Shown here piece after piece: positions 8,130 to 16,186 of a DNA stretch of 37,037 nucleotides (positions are counted from its first letter, which is position 1; every line of letters begins with the position of its first letter). The stretch is from assembly GCA_946538475.1 (NCBI GenBank), contig CAMNGN010000003.1:1-37037 (forward strand). Reading direction: 5' to 3'. The notes under the pieces are model-generated. The model had not been told where the DNA came from and did no database searches. It saw nothing but the letters and a program-made list of their open reading frames with translations. Position numbers and translations under genes: made by a program. This DNA is from an uncultured Blautia sp. (GTDB lineage Bacteria; Bacillota; Clostridia; Lachnospirales; Lachnospiraceae).

Positions 8130-9368
8130 TCAGGCCTGTGGACGGATATCCTCTTCTTCAAAAAATCCATCGTCTATCAGAACCTGATAATTATCTTTGT
8201 CTATGATCTCCGCATCACAGGTGACAGCTTTGATGATCTTGACTCCGTTGTCGTATTCCTCATAATTTGACACTTCGAGGTCTTCATCCTTCAGGCAGGT
8301 GATGACTGTCTCGGCACATTTTTCTGCCAGCTTTCGGTTGTCTTTAAAAACAGCCGCGCGTACCTGTCCCGAAGCGATCTGCTGTATTACGGAAGCATGA
8401 CTGTCAGCCGAGATCAGATATCCCCCGCTCCCGTTTTCCTCCGTCTCCGGCAATGCTGCGGAAGTTTCGCTCCGCTGCAGCGAAGCCCCGGCTTTTGTCA
8501 GGGTTTCTCCCCGTGTGCAAAGAATGTCCGGCCCCTTCTGCTGATACAGATCTCGCAGGACCTTCACAAATCCTTTGTCCTTAAGCGAGCTCTGGTCTTC
8601 GATGACCGCAGCTCTGCTGTAGGTGCTCCCGTAAGAGAGCGAAGTAAGTACACCCGCATCATAATAATCCTGCAGGCGTTCCAGCAGTCCGTTCAGCAGA
8701 AACAGATCGTTCGTCCCCGACGATTCACCCATCAGATATTCGATAGTCATCGGCTCGGGCGTCTCGTCAGCTTCCGGTATGGTAAGATTGTTGTCGGCAA
8801 TGATACGGTCTGCCATGAGATGTCCCGCCTCGCGGGCGTCAAAAGTCACAAAATAGCTGATATTCGGTGTGTTCATGATCAGCTCGTCATAATCAAAAAC
8901 CGGGATACCCTCATCCGCAGCGGCCTGAAGCGATTCGGACAGGCTGTACGGATCCTGCGGTGCGATGATGATCGCGGAAGTCAGCTCTGCCGATGCCGCT
9001 TCACGCAGCTGTCTGTCCTGCGTATCTGCGTCGCCCTCCGCGTAGAATACCTGCGATAAATGTCCGGCTTCCTCAAGCTCGGCCCGCATGATCTCGACGT
9101 CGGTCCTCCACCTTTTGTCCTCCGGTCCTCCGGGGAGCAGGATAGCCACCTTGGGAACAGGCTGCTCTTCTGCCGGTACCTCTTCCTTGGGCTTTTCTTC
9201 CTCATCCTCTTCCGAGGCTTCGACCGTCTCACTGTTTCCTTCTTTTTCGGTCTCCTCACTCTCCGCCGCGGCCTTGGTGGCCTCGCTTTTTCCGCATCCC
9301 GACACAGACAGCGAGACAGCAATAAGTCCCACAAGTCCGGTAAGGATAAACGCCGGTCTCCTCTTCAT
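8130..9368 (-). CDS. Sugar-type periplasmic-binding lipoprotein (Peripla_BP_4 family), no transporter nearby
   Basis: A 412-residue lipoprotein. Signal peptide and lipobox MKRRPAFILTGLVGL...SVSGC, then a Glu/Lys-rich linker of about 55 residues, then a type I periplasmic-binding fold: VAILLPGGPEDKRWRTDVEI, AIIIAPQDPYSLSESLQAAA, GIPVFDYDELIMNTP, YFVTFDAREAGHLMADRII, matching the RbsB/XylF group that binds sugars in two lobes. Start at ATG 9368 with AAAGGA 10 nt upstream; the longer reading to 9434 adds an unrelated tail before the signal peptide. No permease, ATPase or kinase/response regulator gene is adjacent, so it may serve a remote ABC transporter or act as a sensor. The WYL-type regulator gene is 69 bp upstream and may share its transcript. 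Ligand unknown. Confidence 0.88.
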   Translation of the reverse strand: MKRRPAFILTGLVGLIAVSLSVSGCGKSEATKAAAESEETEKEGNSETVEASEEDEEEKPKEEVPAEEQPVPKVAILLPGGPEDKRWRTDVEIMRAELEEAGHLSQVFYAEGDADTQDRQLREAASAELTSAIIIAPQDPYSLSESLQAAADEGIPVFDYDELIMNTPNISYFVTFDAREAGHLMADRIIADNNLTIPEADETPEPMTIEYLMGESSGTNDLFLLNGLLERLQDYYDAGVLTSLSYGSTYSRAAVIEDQSSLKDKGFVKVLRDLYQQKGPDILCTRGETLTKAGASLQRSETSAALPETEENGSGGYLISADSHASVIQQIASGQVRAAVFKDNRKLAEKCAETVITCLKDEDLEVSNYEEYDNGVKIIKAVTCDAEIIDKDNYQVLIDDGFFEEEDIRPQA

Positions 9369-9437
9369 GTGACAAATTCCTTTCAGCTGCATATTCGCCC
9401 TCGTCGTCACAGGAACAAGGGAGCAAATACACATGTG

Positions 9438-10109
9438 TTACTTCTCTGTTTTATAATCTTTGATCAGACTCTTCAGGTACTCCCTGTAAGCCTGCGCCGT
9501 CTTTTTCGGCTTCAAAATTCTGACATCCGTTCCCGCTGCGGTAAGCCACCCGAAAAATATCGCGTCTTCATAAAGAGGAGCCGTCACAAGATAATATCTG
9601 TCGTCTCTGATCTTGAACTCCGCCTTGTCTCTAAAAAAAGACTTCGCCATACTTCTTCCTTTTTCGGTGCAGAGCAGCTTTAACTGCTTTTTGCGGTCGC
9701 CTTTTCCTGCAGGATTCATCCAGGATGAAGTATCCGGATCTTCGGAACTGCCTGCCGGAGCAGACGCCGTATCATACTCTGCCGCGTCTTCGCCTGCAGC
9801 CGTCATTCTCTCTTCTTCCGGTCTTTCTTCCGACGGAACCGAAGATGCAGACTCGGGCATACGGATTTCCGGCCCGTTAAAGCCTGCCAGATAGTACCCG
9901 GACGGTTTCTCCCGCCGGTACCTGATGTCCATGCCGAAAAAGCGCAGAACATCCATGTCATCATAAATGCTTTTGCGCTCGGCTCTGATACCCTTCTGCA
10001 TAAGAGTATCCAATATCATCTGCATAGATATGGTATGGTTCTCCCCGGACTCATACAACATCTGCTGCAAAAAAAGGATCTTGGCCTTCTGATTGTTGTA
10101 CTTTGCCAT
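9438..10109 (-). CDS. WYL-type transcriptional regulator (HTH plus WYL-like C-terminus)
   Basis: A 223-residue cytoplasmic regulator. Residues 1-75 are a winged helix of the type fused to WYL domains (AKILFLQQMLYESGENHTIS, then ERKSIYDDMDVLRFFGMDI and YRREKPSGYYLAG). A Ser/Glu/Ala-rich linker of about 55 residues follows, then a shortened WYL/WCX-like part (RSMAKSFFRDKAEFKIRDDR, YLVTAPLYEDAIFFGWL, AAGTDVRILKPKKTAQAYRE YL). The Trp-Tyr-Leu triplet itself is not present in that form. WYL proteins often sense nucleic-acid ligands or small molecules. ATG 10109 with AAGGGG upstream. It could control the lipoprotein gene 69 bp downstream; this is inference from position. Confidence 0.82.
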   Translation of the reverse strand: MAKYNNQKAKILFLQQMLYESGENHTISMQMILDTLMQKGIRAERKSIYDDMDVLRFFGMDIRYRREKPSGYYLAGFNGPEIRMPESASSVPSEERPEEERMTAAGEDAAEYDTASAPAGSSEDPDTSSWMNPAGKGDRKKQLKLLCTEKGRSMAKSFFRDKAEFKIRDDRYYLVTAPLYEDAIFFGWLTAAGTDVRILKPKKTAQAYREYLKSLIKDYKTEK

Positions 10110-10130
10110 TATATTACCCCTTATCCCCGG

Positions 10131-10169
10131 AAAAAAGAAGGTGTCAAAAGCCCCTCCGCTTTCGGCACC
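10131..10169 (-). terminator. Terminator after rubredoxin
   Basis: Minus strand GGTGCCGAAAGC and GGCTTTTGACACC pair over about 11 of 12 positions around a GGAGG loop, followed by TTCTTTTTT. Confidence 0.85.
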
Positions 10170-10182
10170 TCCGTATTACTTA

Positions 10183-10341
10183 TTATGCAGGTACAAATTC
10201 GTCCTTGGACACACCGCAAATCGGACATGTCCAATCGTCCGGAAGGTCCTCAAATGCTGTACCCGGCTCAATGCCATTGTCGGGATCGCCTACAGCAGGA
10301 TCATACTCATAACCACATGGTTCACAAACATATTTCTGCAT
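10183..10341 (-). CDS. Rubredoxin
   Basis: A 52-residue small iron protein with two knuckles, CEPCGY near residues 6-11 and CPICG near 39-43, giving the Fe(Cys)4 site; intervening [20 protein letters not shown] and DLPDDWTCP are classic rubredoxin sequence. It is a one-electron carrier in the cytoplasm of anaerobes, commonly feeding peroxide or superoxide reductases. I start it at ATG 10341, 7 nt after GGAAAGGAG; the longer reading to 10392 adds residues foreign to the family. It has its own promoter and terminator and is monocistronic. The redox partner is not in the window. Confidence 0.96.
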   Translation of the reverse strand: MQKYVCEPCGYEYDPAVGDPDNGIEPGTAFEDLPDDWTCPICGVSKDEFVPA

Positions 10342-10405
10342 ATCAAATCTCCTTTCCTTGGTGCCTGTTTCTCCCCTTAATTCTGTCCTCACTTACAGTA
10401 ACATA

Positions 10406-10434
10406 ATTATACATTTCGTAAACCACGTTTGCAA
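10406..10434 (-). promoter_or_regulatory. Promoter of rubredoxin gene
   Basis: Minus strand TTGCAA (10429-10434), 17 bp, TATAAT (10406-10411), about 65 bp upstream of the rubredoxin ATG. Between it and the gatD stop is a CCGGC/GCCGG hairpin without a T-run, so no clear gatD terminator is seen. Confidence 0.85.
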
Positions 10435-10493
10435 GCCTTTTCGGAATTAATATTTTTGTTTTATATTTCTCATCCGGCAAAGTGAATCGCCGG

Positions 10494-11216
10494 TCAGTGC
10501 GGGACAAACCTGTCATACACATACCGGTTTGCTTCCTGCTCTTCTTTGTCGGGAAGAGCTTCGAGCCGGACATCGCTGCCATATTTTTTCTGCAGCGCCT
10601 TCTCGATCAAAAGGTCGGCGAGCGCCGGATTTTTGGGGAGAAGCGGGCCATGAAGATAGGTTCCTATCACATTTCGGTACACCACTCCTTCGAATCCGCT
10701 CTTACCGTCGTTTCCGGATCCGTACAGAACTTTTCCCAGGGGCCTGTTTCCCCGGATATCGGTCCTGCCTCCATGATTTTCAAACCCTACGATCGGCATG
10801 TCAAACAGATCGCTTTTCAGCACAACATTGTTGATGAGCCTGCCTTCGCCCTGCTCTGTGGTAAGGTCGACAAGGCTCAATCCCTTCATCTCGCCCTCGG
10901 ATGTTCTGTAGTAATGTCCCAGGAGCTGATATCCCCCGCATATGGCGATCACAACGCCATCGTTCTCCACATAGCGCTTAAAATCGTCCCTGATCTCCTG
11001 AAGCCGTGTGCACACGATCATCTCTTCTCTGTCGGAGCCTCCTCCCAGAAGAACGATATCGAGCGCCCCAAAATCGATCCGGTCATTGAGCTCATAGGCG
11101 ATGGTTTCGGCTTCTATTCCGCGCCATTCACATCTTTTCATCAGACACTGAATATTTCCGCGGTCTCCGTACAGGTTGAGCAGGTCGGGGTAAAGATGTC
11201 CTATCGTAATCTTCAT
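10494..11216 (-). CDS. gatD: Lipid II isoglutaminyl synthase, glutamine amidotransferase subunit GatD
   Basis: Glutaminase subunit of MurT/GatD, which amidates the alpha-carboxyl of D-Glu in lipid II to D-isoglutamine in the cytoplasm. 240 residues, CobB/CobQ-type amidotransferase: TIGHLYPDLLNLYGDRGN at the N-terminus, LLGGGSDREE near 57, nucleophile Cys93 in AICGGYQLLG and catalytic His189 in GTYLHGPLLPKNP, at nearly the same numbers as Cys94/His189 known in Staphylococcus aureus GatD. Two adjacent ATGs exist (11219 and 11216); AGGAGG is 7 nt before the second. The start overlaps the murT stop, so the pair is translationally coupled. Longer readings to 11396 lie within murT. Confidence 0.95.
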   Translation of the reverse strand: MKITIGHLYPDLLNLYGDRGNIQCLMKRCEWRGIEAETIAYELNDRIDFGALDIVLLGGGSDREEMIVCTRLQEIRDDFKRYVENDGVVIAICGGYQLLGHYYRTSEGEMKGLSLVDLTTEQGEGRLINNVVLKSDLFDMPIVGFENHGGRTDIRGNRPLGKVLYGSGNDGKSGFEGVVYRNVIGTYLHGPLLPKNPALADLLIEKALQKKYGSDVRLEALPDKEEQEANRYVYDRFVPH

Positions 11217-12550
11217 CATTTTTCCTCCTGAAGCCTCTTCATGATATTCCGCGTACTGAAAAGCGCAGTATAGTTGACAAGCACATAGAGATTCTTCACT
11301 CCGTCTTTTACCCGGCGCCTCACGGCCGTCTCCACATCCGGAACAAGATCGGCGGGAATATCCACATATTTCATCCTGAGCCGCATGTCCTGACATCTGA
11401 TCCCGCTGACCGTGATCGAACGGATGCTCTCATCCCCAAGAAGATCGAAATCCACATCCCACAGCCAGGAGATATCACGTCCGTCCTGCGCGTTGTCATT
11501 GATCACAATGATGATGTCCTTCGGCGAGGGATCCTGCATCACCGCAGAGATGTTCTGGTTGAAACCGGCAGGGTTCTTTGCCAGGTTAAGGACGGCTTTT
11601 GTCCCGCCGATCATAAACTGCTCCATACGTCCGTTCTCGGGATTGTAGCCATCCAGCATCTGCTGAAAATGATCCGCACCGCATCCTGCCGTGCGAAGTG
11701 CCGCATAAGCCGCCAGGATATTGTACACATTGTAAAATCCTTTATAATTTGCCCGGAAAGTTCTGCCTTCGACCGAAAAGGCGATATCCTCTCCTGTCTT
11801 CACATCGAAGGCGTCAAAATCGGGAGCCGGCCTGTGAAAGCCGCAGCCCGGGCAGGAGTAATCACCCAGCTGACTGTAATGATAAAAACGGTACTGCAGC
11901 CGTTCGCCGCATTTTTTGCAGAACCGGCCTTCTCTGATCTCGTTCGCAGCACTTTTAACGACCTGCCGGCTTATCCCGTAAGTCACAAAATCATTGCCGG
12001 AATCCTCGGCGAGATATTCTGAAAGAGCATCGTCCGCATTGATGATCAGCTTCATCTTTGGCACTTTTCTGATCATCTCTTCCAGAATGTTCATGGTAAT
12101 ATCTATCTCACCGTATCTGTCCAGCTGATCCCTGAAAAGATTCGTCATGACCATATAGTCGGGCTTTATCGCCGGAAATACATATCTTGTCGAAGCCTCA
12201 TCCACCTCGATCACAGCGTAATCCGCATCCAGCTTTCCGTTTAACTTTGCACTCAGCGCAAAAGCCGCTGCCACTCCGTTAAGCATATTGGATCCCGTGT
12301 GATTGCACACGACTTTAAATCCCTCAGCCTCCAGAGCTGAACAGAGCATATTGTTCGTCGTTGTCTTTCCGTTTGTCCCGCAGGTGACAAATATATTTTT
12401 TCTCACCTGTCCTGACAGTTCCCGGAGCAGATCGGGACATATTTTCAGAGCGACCTGCCCTGCCAGAGTCACTCCCTGTCTTCCTGTCAGTCTGCTGAAG
12501 AAGCCTGTCATCTTTGCCGCCCAGACGGCAGCCGTACATCTGATCCCCAT
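11216..12550 (-). CDS. murT: Lipid II isoglutaminyl synthase, Mur ligase-like subunit MurT
   Basis: Synthetase subunit that activates lipid II D-Glu with ATP and receives ammonia from GatD. 444 residues: P-loop GTNGKTTT at 58-65, Mur ligase central motifs EVDEAST near 115-121 and MTNLFRDQLDRYGE near 135-148, and the MurT-specific zinc ribbon with C211, C214, C233, C236 inserted in the central domain. The C-terminal DUF1727 part contains NLAKNPAGFNQ and INDNAQDGRDISWLWD. It is the first gene of the pair. The ribosome site is weak (AAAGGA about 16 nt upstream). The gene begins 26 bp after the rplQ terminator stem, and I cannot point to a clear promoter. Confidence 0.95.
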   Translation of the reverse strand: MGIRCTAAVWAAKMTGFFSRLTGRQGVTLAGQVALKICPDLLRELSGQVRKNIFVTCGTNGKTTTNNMLCSALEAEGFKVVCNHTGSNMLNGVAAAFALSAKLNGKLDADYAVIEVDEASTRYVFPAIKPDYMVMTNLFRDQLDRYGEIDITMNILEEMIRKVPKMKLIINADDALSEYLAEDSGNDFVTYGISRQVVKSAANEIREGRFCKKCGERLQYRFYHYSQLGDYSCPGCGFHRPAPDFDAFDVKTGEDIAFSVEGRTFRANYKGFYNVYNILAAYAALRTAGCGADHFQQMLDGYNPENGRMEQFMIGGTKAVLNLAKNPAGFNQNISAVMQDPSPKDIIIVINDNAQDGRDISWLWDVDFDLLGDESIRSITVSGIRCQDMRLRMKYVDIPADLVPDVETAVRRRVKDGVKNLYVLVNYTALFSTRNIMKRLQEEK

Positions 12551-12575
12551 ACCGGTCTTACCTATCCTTTAGAAC

Positions 12576-12617
12576 TGAAGAAAGCGCTGCAAATCAGAAA
12601 TTCTGACCTGCAGCGCT
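12576..12617 (-). terminator. Terminator of the alpha ribosomal operon
   Basis: Minus strand: AGCGCTGCA (12609-12617 complement) pairs perfectly with TGCAGCGCT (12583-12591 complement), and the inner GGTCAGA/TCTGATT continues the stem to about 16 pairs; TTTCTT follows. Located 26 bp after the rplQ stop. Confidence 0.9.
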
Positions 12618-12642
12618 CGTTTACAGCTTGTCTATGAAAACC

Positions 12643-13179
12643 TTATACCAGCTCGATCAGGACTTCCATAGCGCCATCGCCTTTACGCTGGCCGATCTTG
12701 ACGATACGTGTGTATCCACCGTTACGGTTAGCATATTTCGGAGCGATCTCGCTGAACATCTTGTCGACCATATCGACCTGTTTGGTGTTTTTCTTTCTTC
12801 CGGCACCTTTTTCCGGCACTTCTTTGATCGGATAGAACACCTTCAGCATCTGACGGCGGGCATGAAGTCTGCTAGGAGAATCTTTTTTGATCTCTTTCTG
12901 TACTTCATCATAGACCGTCTGCTTTTTGCCGTTGATGACTTCTTTGACTCTCTTGCCTTCTGCGTTCTTGCGCGGAACCTTTGCGGTTACGGTAACAGTC
13001 TCAAAGTTGTCTCTTTCACGGACAGCGCTTGCAATAAGAGACTCGGCGATCTTGCGAACTTCCTTTGCCTTAGCTTCGGTAGTCACGATCTTGCCTCTGT
13101 AAAGAAGCATGGTAACCTGGTTTCTGAGAAGCGCTTTTCTCTGATCGGATGTTCTGCTTAATTTTCTGTATTTTGCCAT
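12643..13179 (-). CDS. rplQ: 50S ribosomal protein L17
   Basis: L17 lines the peptide exit side of the large subunit. The N-terminal 80 residues are classic (AKYRKLSRTSDQRKALLRNQ, TTEAKAKEVRKIAESLI, and GGYTRIVKIGQRKGDGA near the C-terminus). At 178 residues it is longer than the roughly 120-130 of most bacteria because of an insert at about 80-135 (VPRKNAEGKRVKEVINGKKQ, TVYDEVQKEIKKDSPSRLHA), a form known in Lachnospiraceae. Start at ATG 13179 with GGAGG 8 nt upstream; the reading to 13281 is non-homologous. Last gene of the operon. Confidence 0.97.
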   Translation of the reverse strand: MAKYRKLSRTSDQRKALLRNQVTMLLYRGKIVTTEAKAKEVRKIAESLIASAVRERDNFETVTVTAKVPRKNAEGKRVKEVINGKKQTVYDEVQKEIKKDSPSRLHARRQMLKVFYPIKEVPEKGAGRKKNTKQVDMVDKMFSEIAPKYANRNGGYTRIVKIGQRKGDGAMEVLIELV

Positions 13180-13263
13180 TTTGTTTTCCTCCATCTGTGG
13201 AACAGGGGAGCACGCTTGTTCGGTCTTACTGCACCCTTGTCTGGCATCCACCTTTATTATATT

Positions 13264-13281
13264 GTGCCGGATGTCCGGCAC
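13264..13281 (-). repeat. Palindromic hairpin between rpoA and rplQ
   Basis: GTGCCGGA and TCCGGCAC form a perfect 8-bp dyad with a 2-nt centre, beginning 7 bp after the rpoA stop codon region. No T-run follows; instead AATATAATAAAGG comes next, containing a TATAAT. It may stabilise the rpoA mRNA 3' end or mark a processing point. Confidence 0.6.
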
Positions 13282-13288
13282 TCAGTCA

Positions 13289-14248
13289 TTATTCTTCTGT
13301 CGGCTGGAGCTGAAGTCCAAGCTCTTTCAGCTTGGCAAGCACTTCTTCGAGTGACTTACGACCAAGGTTACGTACCTTCATCATGTCATCGGAAGTCTTG
13401 CTGCAAAGCTCCTCTACCGTATTGATCCCTGCCCTCTTGAGGCAGTTGTAAGAACGAACCGAAAGCTCGAGCTCGTCAATGCTCATCTCGAGAACTTTCT
13501 CTTTCTCATCGTCCTCTTTCTCGATCATGATCTCCGCGTTCTTGGCGTTCTCGGAGAGATCGATGAACAGGCTGAGATGTTCGCTCAGCACCTTTGCGGA
13601 AAGGCTGACTGCCTCATCCGGATCGATCGTACCGTTTGTGTACACATCCAGAGTCAGCTTATCATAATCAGTCACCTGTCCGACACGGGTATTCTCAACG
13701 ATCATGTTCACTCTGTCGACCGGTGTATAGATCGCATCAACAGCGAGGGCCCCGATCGGCATATCATCGGTTTTTCCTTTATCTGCGCTTACATAGCCGC
13801 GGCCTTTGGTGATGGTGATTTCCATCGCAAGCCGGCAGTCCTTGCCACCGTTAAGTGTGGCGATAACCTGATCCTTATTGATGATCTCTATGTCCTGATC
13901 CGCCTGGATATCTGCTGCAGTTACAACGCCCTTACCCTCACACTCGATATATGCGATCTTAGGCTCATTGTCACTGCTGCTGTTGCGGATAGCAAGACTC
14001 TTCAGGTTCATAATGATCTCGGTGACATCTTCCTTCACTCCCGGAATGGAACTGAATTCATGAAGTACACCGTCGATCTTGACCTGGCTGACTGCGGCGC
14101 CCGGCAGTGAAGACAGCATGATTCTTCTGAGAGAGTTGCCCAGAGTAGTGCCATATCCTCTTTCCAGAGGCTCGACCACGAACCGTCCGAACTTTTTGTC
14201 CTCGGATATTTCCGTAATTTCGATCTTCGGTTTATTGAAATCGAACAC
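13289..14248 (-). CDS. rpoA: DNA-directed RNA polymerase subunit alpha
   Basis: Alpha subunit, 319 residues. N-terminal dimerisation/assembly domain ([20 protein letters not shown], then [20 protein letters not shown]), linker near 230-245, and C-terminal domain with the UP-element/activator-binding helices ([20 protein letters not shown], then SEEL-type [20 protein letters not shown]). The start is a GTG at 14248: AGGAGG lies 9 nt upstream, and residues read from 14278 are not conserved. It sits 75 bp after rpsD and 109 bp before rplQ in the alpha operon. Essential housekeeping gene; no oddities in the protein. Confidence 0.97.
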   Translation of the reverse strand: MFDFNKPKIEITEISEDKKFGRFVVEPLERGYGTTLGNSLRRIMLSSLPGAAVSQVKIDGVLHEFSSIPGVKEDVTEIIMNLKSLAIRNSSSDNEPKIAYIECEGKGVVTAADIQADQDIEIINKDQVIATLNGGKDCRLAMEITITKGRGYVSADKGKTDDMPIGALAVDAIYTPVDRVNMIVENTRVGQVTDYDKLTLDVYTNGTIDPDEAVSLSAKVLSEHLSLFIDLSENAKNAEIMIEKEDDEKEKVLEMSIDELELSVRSYNCLKRAGINTVEELCSKTSDDMMKVRNLGRKSLEEVLAKLKELGLQLQPTEE

Positions 14249-14323
14249 TATATAGTCCCTCCTGTACACGTAATACAACGATTGATGGGGTTCTCCCTTT
14301 ATTCAGCCATGCTGTACAGCGAA

Positions 14324-14917
14324 TTATTTGGAGTACAACTCGACGATAAGCATCTCGTCAACCGGAACATCGATCTCTTCTCTTCTCGGAAGCTCTTTAA
14401 CTGTTCCTTTGAGATTCTCCTGATCTGCATCGAGCCACTGCGGTACGGATCTGCCGCCTGTAACTTCGAGGATCTGTTTGTATCTCTCGGAGCTTTTTGC
14501 TTTTTCTTTGATCTCGATCTCGTCGCCTGCTTTTACAAGATAGGACGGGATGTTGACGATATGTCCGTTAACGGTCACATGTCTGTGATCTACGATCTGG
14601 CGTGCTTCTCTTCTGGTGCGGGCAAAGCCGAGGCGATAGATGACATTGTCAAGTCTGCTCTCGAGCATGATCATCATGTTCTCACCTGTCTGGCCCTGCA
14701 TACGGTCCGCTTTCTTATAATAGTTGCGGAACGGTTTTTCCAGAACGCCATAGATGAATTTTGCTTTCTGTTTTTCTTTCAGCTGGCTACCATACTCGGA
14801 AACCTTACGGTTGGAGCGTTTCAGCTGTCTCGAAGACTTCTTGTTGATTCCAAGATATAACGGATCCAGACCCAGCGATCTGCATCTTTTAAGAACAGGT
14901 ACTCTGTTTACTGCCAT
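14324..14917 (-). CDS. rpsD: 30S ribosomal protein S4
   Basis: Primary 16S rRNA binder, 197 residues. MAVNRVPVLKRCRSLGLDPL at the N-terminus without the zinc Cys cluster (a C-minus form), then the S4 domain ESRLDNVIYRLGFARTRREA RQIVDHRHVTVNG and the typical end PRREEIDVPVDEMLIVELYS. S4 is a translational repressor of its own operon in several bacteria (alpha-operon pseudoknot in enterics, rpsD leader in Bacillus). Here it lies inside the operon between rpsK and rpoA, unlike Bacillus subtilis where rpsD is elsewhere. Confidence 0.98.
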   Translation of the reverse strand: MAVNRVPVLKRCRSLGLDPLYLGINKKSSRQLKRSNRKVSEYGSQLKEKQKAKFIYGVLEKPFRNYYKKADRMQGQTGENMMIMLESRLDNVIYRLGFARTRREARQIVDHRHVTVNGHIVNIPSYLVKAGDEIEIKEKAKSSERYKQILEVTGGRSVPQWLDADQENLKGTVKELPRREEIDVPVDEMLIVELYSK

Positions 14918-14935
14918 GTCAAACTAACCTCCTGA

Positions 14936-15328
14936 TCAGACTCTTCTGCGTTTTGGCGGACGGCATCCATTGTGCGGGACAGGTGTCACGTCGCGGATGC
15001 TTGTTACTTCGAGGCCGCATGCCTGAAGGGCACGGATAGCCGCCTCACGACCGGAGCCGGGTCCTTTAACCATAACATCAACTGTTTTTAATCCATGAAT
15101 AAGGGCAGCCTTGGTAGCAGTCTCAGCTGCCATCTGTGCTGCGTAAGGAGTAGATTTCCTTGAACCTCTGAAGCCAAGTCCACCTGCGCTCGCCCATGAA
15201 AGAGCGTTTCCTTCGTTATCAGTCAGAGTGACGATAGTGTTATTGAAGGAAGACTGGATATGTGCCTGACCATGTTCAACGTTTTTCTTGACACGACGTT
15301 TTGTCGTTCTTCTGGTGGTTTTTGCCAT
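14936..15328 (-). CDS. rpsK: 30S ribosomal protein S11
   Basis: Platform protein of the small subunit, 130 residues, standard length. Contains [38 protein letters not shown], and the conserved end [19 protein letters not shown]. Lies 40 bp after rpsM and 18 bp before rpsD. Confidence 0.98.
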   Translation of the reverse strand: MAKTTRRTTKRRVKKNVEHGQAHIQSSFNNTIVTLTDNEGNALSWASAGGLGFRGSRKSTPYAAQMAAETATKAALIHGLKTVDVMVKGPGSGREAAIRALQACGLEVTSIRDVTPVPHNGCRPPKRRRV

Positions 15329-15368
15329 TTTAAAACTAACCTACACTTTCCTTTTTTATACTCGTCAA

Positions 15369-15737
15369 TTATTTCTTCTTGTTGGCAACGGTTCTCTTCG
15401 GACCTTTGCGTGTTCTTGCATTCGTCTTGGTCTTCTGGCCACGAACCGGAAGTCCTTTACGATGACGGATACCTCTGTAGCATCCGATTTCCTGCAGTCT
15501 CTTAATATTAAGGGCGATTTCCCTTCTGAGATCACCTTCGACCATCATTGTCTCTTCGATGACGCTGCTCAGTTTTTTGACCTCTTCATCTGTAAGATCT
15601 CTGACACGGGTGTCGGGATTAACTCCTGCCTGCTCCACGATCTTTGTGGCGCTGGATCTTCCGATTCCGTAAATATATGTCAGACCGATTTCAATTCTTT
15701 TCTCTCTTGGTAAATCTACACCAGCTATACGAGCCAT
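15369..15737 (-). CDS. rpsM: 30S ribosomal protein S13
   Basis: Head protein of the small subunit contacting the P-site tRNA and the subunit bridge B1. 122 residues: [41 protein letters not shown], and the basic end [25 protein letters not shown] is 11 nt upstream of ATG 15737. It is separated from rpmJ by 287 bp of structured sequence, which is long for this operon. Confidence 0.98.
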   Translation of the reverse strand: MARIAGVDLPREKRIEIGLTYIYGIGRSSATKIVEQAGVNPDTRVRDLTDEEVKKLSSVIEETMMVEGDLRREIALNIKRLQEIGCYRGIRHRKGLPVRGQKTKTNARTRKGPKRTVANKKK

Positions 15738-16024
15738 GTACTGTTTTCCTCCATTTAATTCTTAATATGAAAGCTTCACGAACCGTACACCACTTGCCGG
15801 GGCAAGGTGAAATGGGGTGCATCTGCCTGTGATACTTTCGTTTCCTAATTGAGGTGTGTCGGTATTCACACCCAGCCGCGGGTCAGATAACTTCCGCAGC
15901 CTTTCCGAAATTTGCGCATCTGCGCTGCCTTCGGTATTAGGCAATACATGTTTTTCACATGATACAGCCCGGGCCATGACGGCGGCCCAAGCCGCAGCCG
16001 CATTTTCGAAGCAACCGCCGGCGA
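15738..16024 (-). ncRNA. Structured inter-cistronic region between rpmJ and rpsM (candidate autoregulatory leader)
   Basis: No convincing gene, but dense inverted repeats on the transcribed strand. From 5' to 3': CGGCGG/CCGCCG; CATGT-GAAAA-ACATG; a long-range stem CCTAAT (15936-15941 complement) with ATTAGG (15844-15849 complement) that encloses GCAGC/GCTGC and the hairpin GGTGTG-AATACCGA-CACACC (15853-15872); then TGCACC/GGTGTA closing CTTGC-CCCG-GCAAG. The octamer AATACCGA occurs twice. The last stem ends about 40 nt before the rpsM ribosome site. In enterics S4 binds a pseudoknot directly upstream of rpsM, so an equivalent role is possible; no homology to that element is claimed. Structure inferred by eye only. 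Confidence 0.55.
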
Positions 16025-16138
16025 TCAGCCCTGGCGCTGTTTGTGCTTCGGATTCTCACAGATAATTCTGATCGAACCTTTTCTCTTGATAACTTTGCAT
16101 TTTTCACAGATCGGTTTTACAGATGATCTTACCTTCAC
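16025..16138 (-). CDS. rpmJ: 50S ribosomal protein L36
   Basis: A 37-residue zinc-ribbon protein of the large subunit: [20 protein letters not shown] and [10 protein letters not shown], with C11, C14, C27 and H32 as zinc ligands (the zinc-binding C-plus form). The start is GTG 16138, with AAAGGAGG 7 nt upstream. First gene after the operon promoter; infA does not precede it directly in this window. Confidence 0.97.
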   Translation of the reverse strand: MKVRSSVKPICEKCKVIKRKGSIRIICENPKHKQRQG

Positions 16139-16186
16139 GGGAAATCCTCCTTTCTTATTTGATATACAGACTGCAAATGTCTGAAA

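Noticed and set aside
7999-8130. GC-rich CsoR operator of the classic G-tract type near csoR
   Set aside because: No inverted repeat with G-tracts is present; only the short TCAGT/ACTGA and AATAC/GTATT dyads, which are mentioned as weak candidates.
10110-10150. TTGACA with GATAAG at 16 bp ahead of the WYL-type regulator gene
   Set aside because: It lies in the terminator arm, and the start site would fall on the ribosome site of the gene; more likely chance.
12186-12192. Single TGTCGAA inside murT
   Set aside because: Isolated, intragenic and without a second box at 10 bp; expected by chance in a window of this size.
15762-15977. A 71-codon minus-strand frame between rpmJ and rpsM
   Set aside because: No family resemblance, no ribosome site at its start, and the region is dominated by inverted repeats; a structured RNA explains it better.
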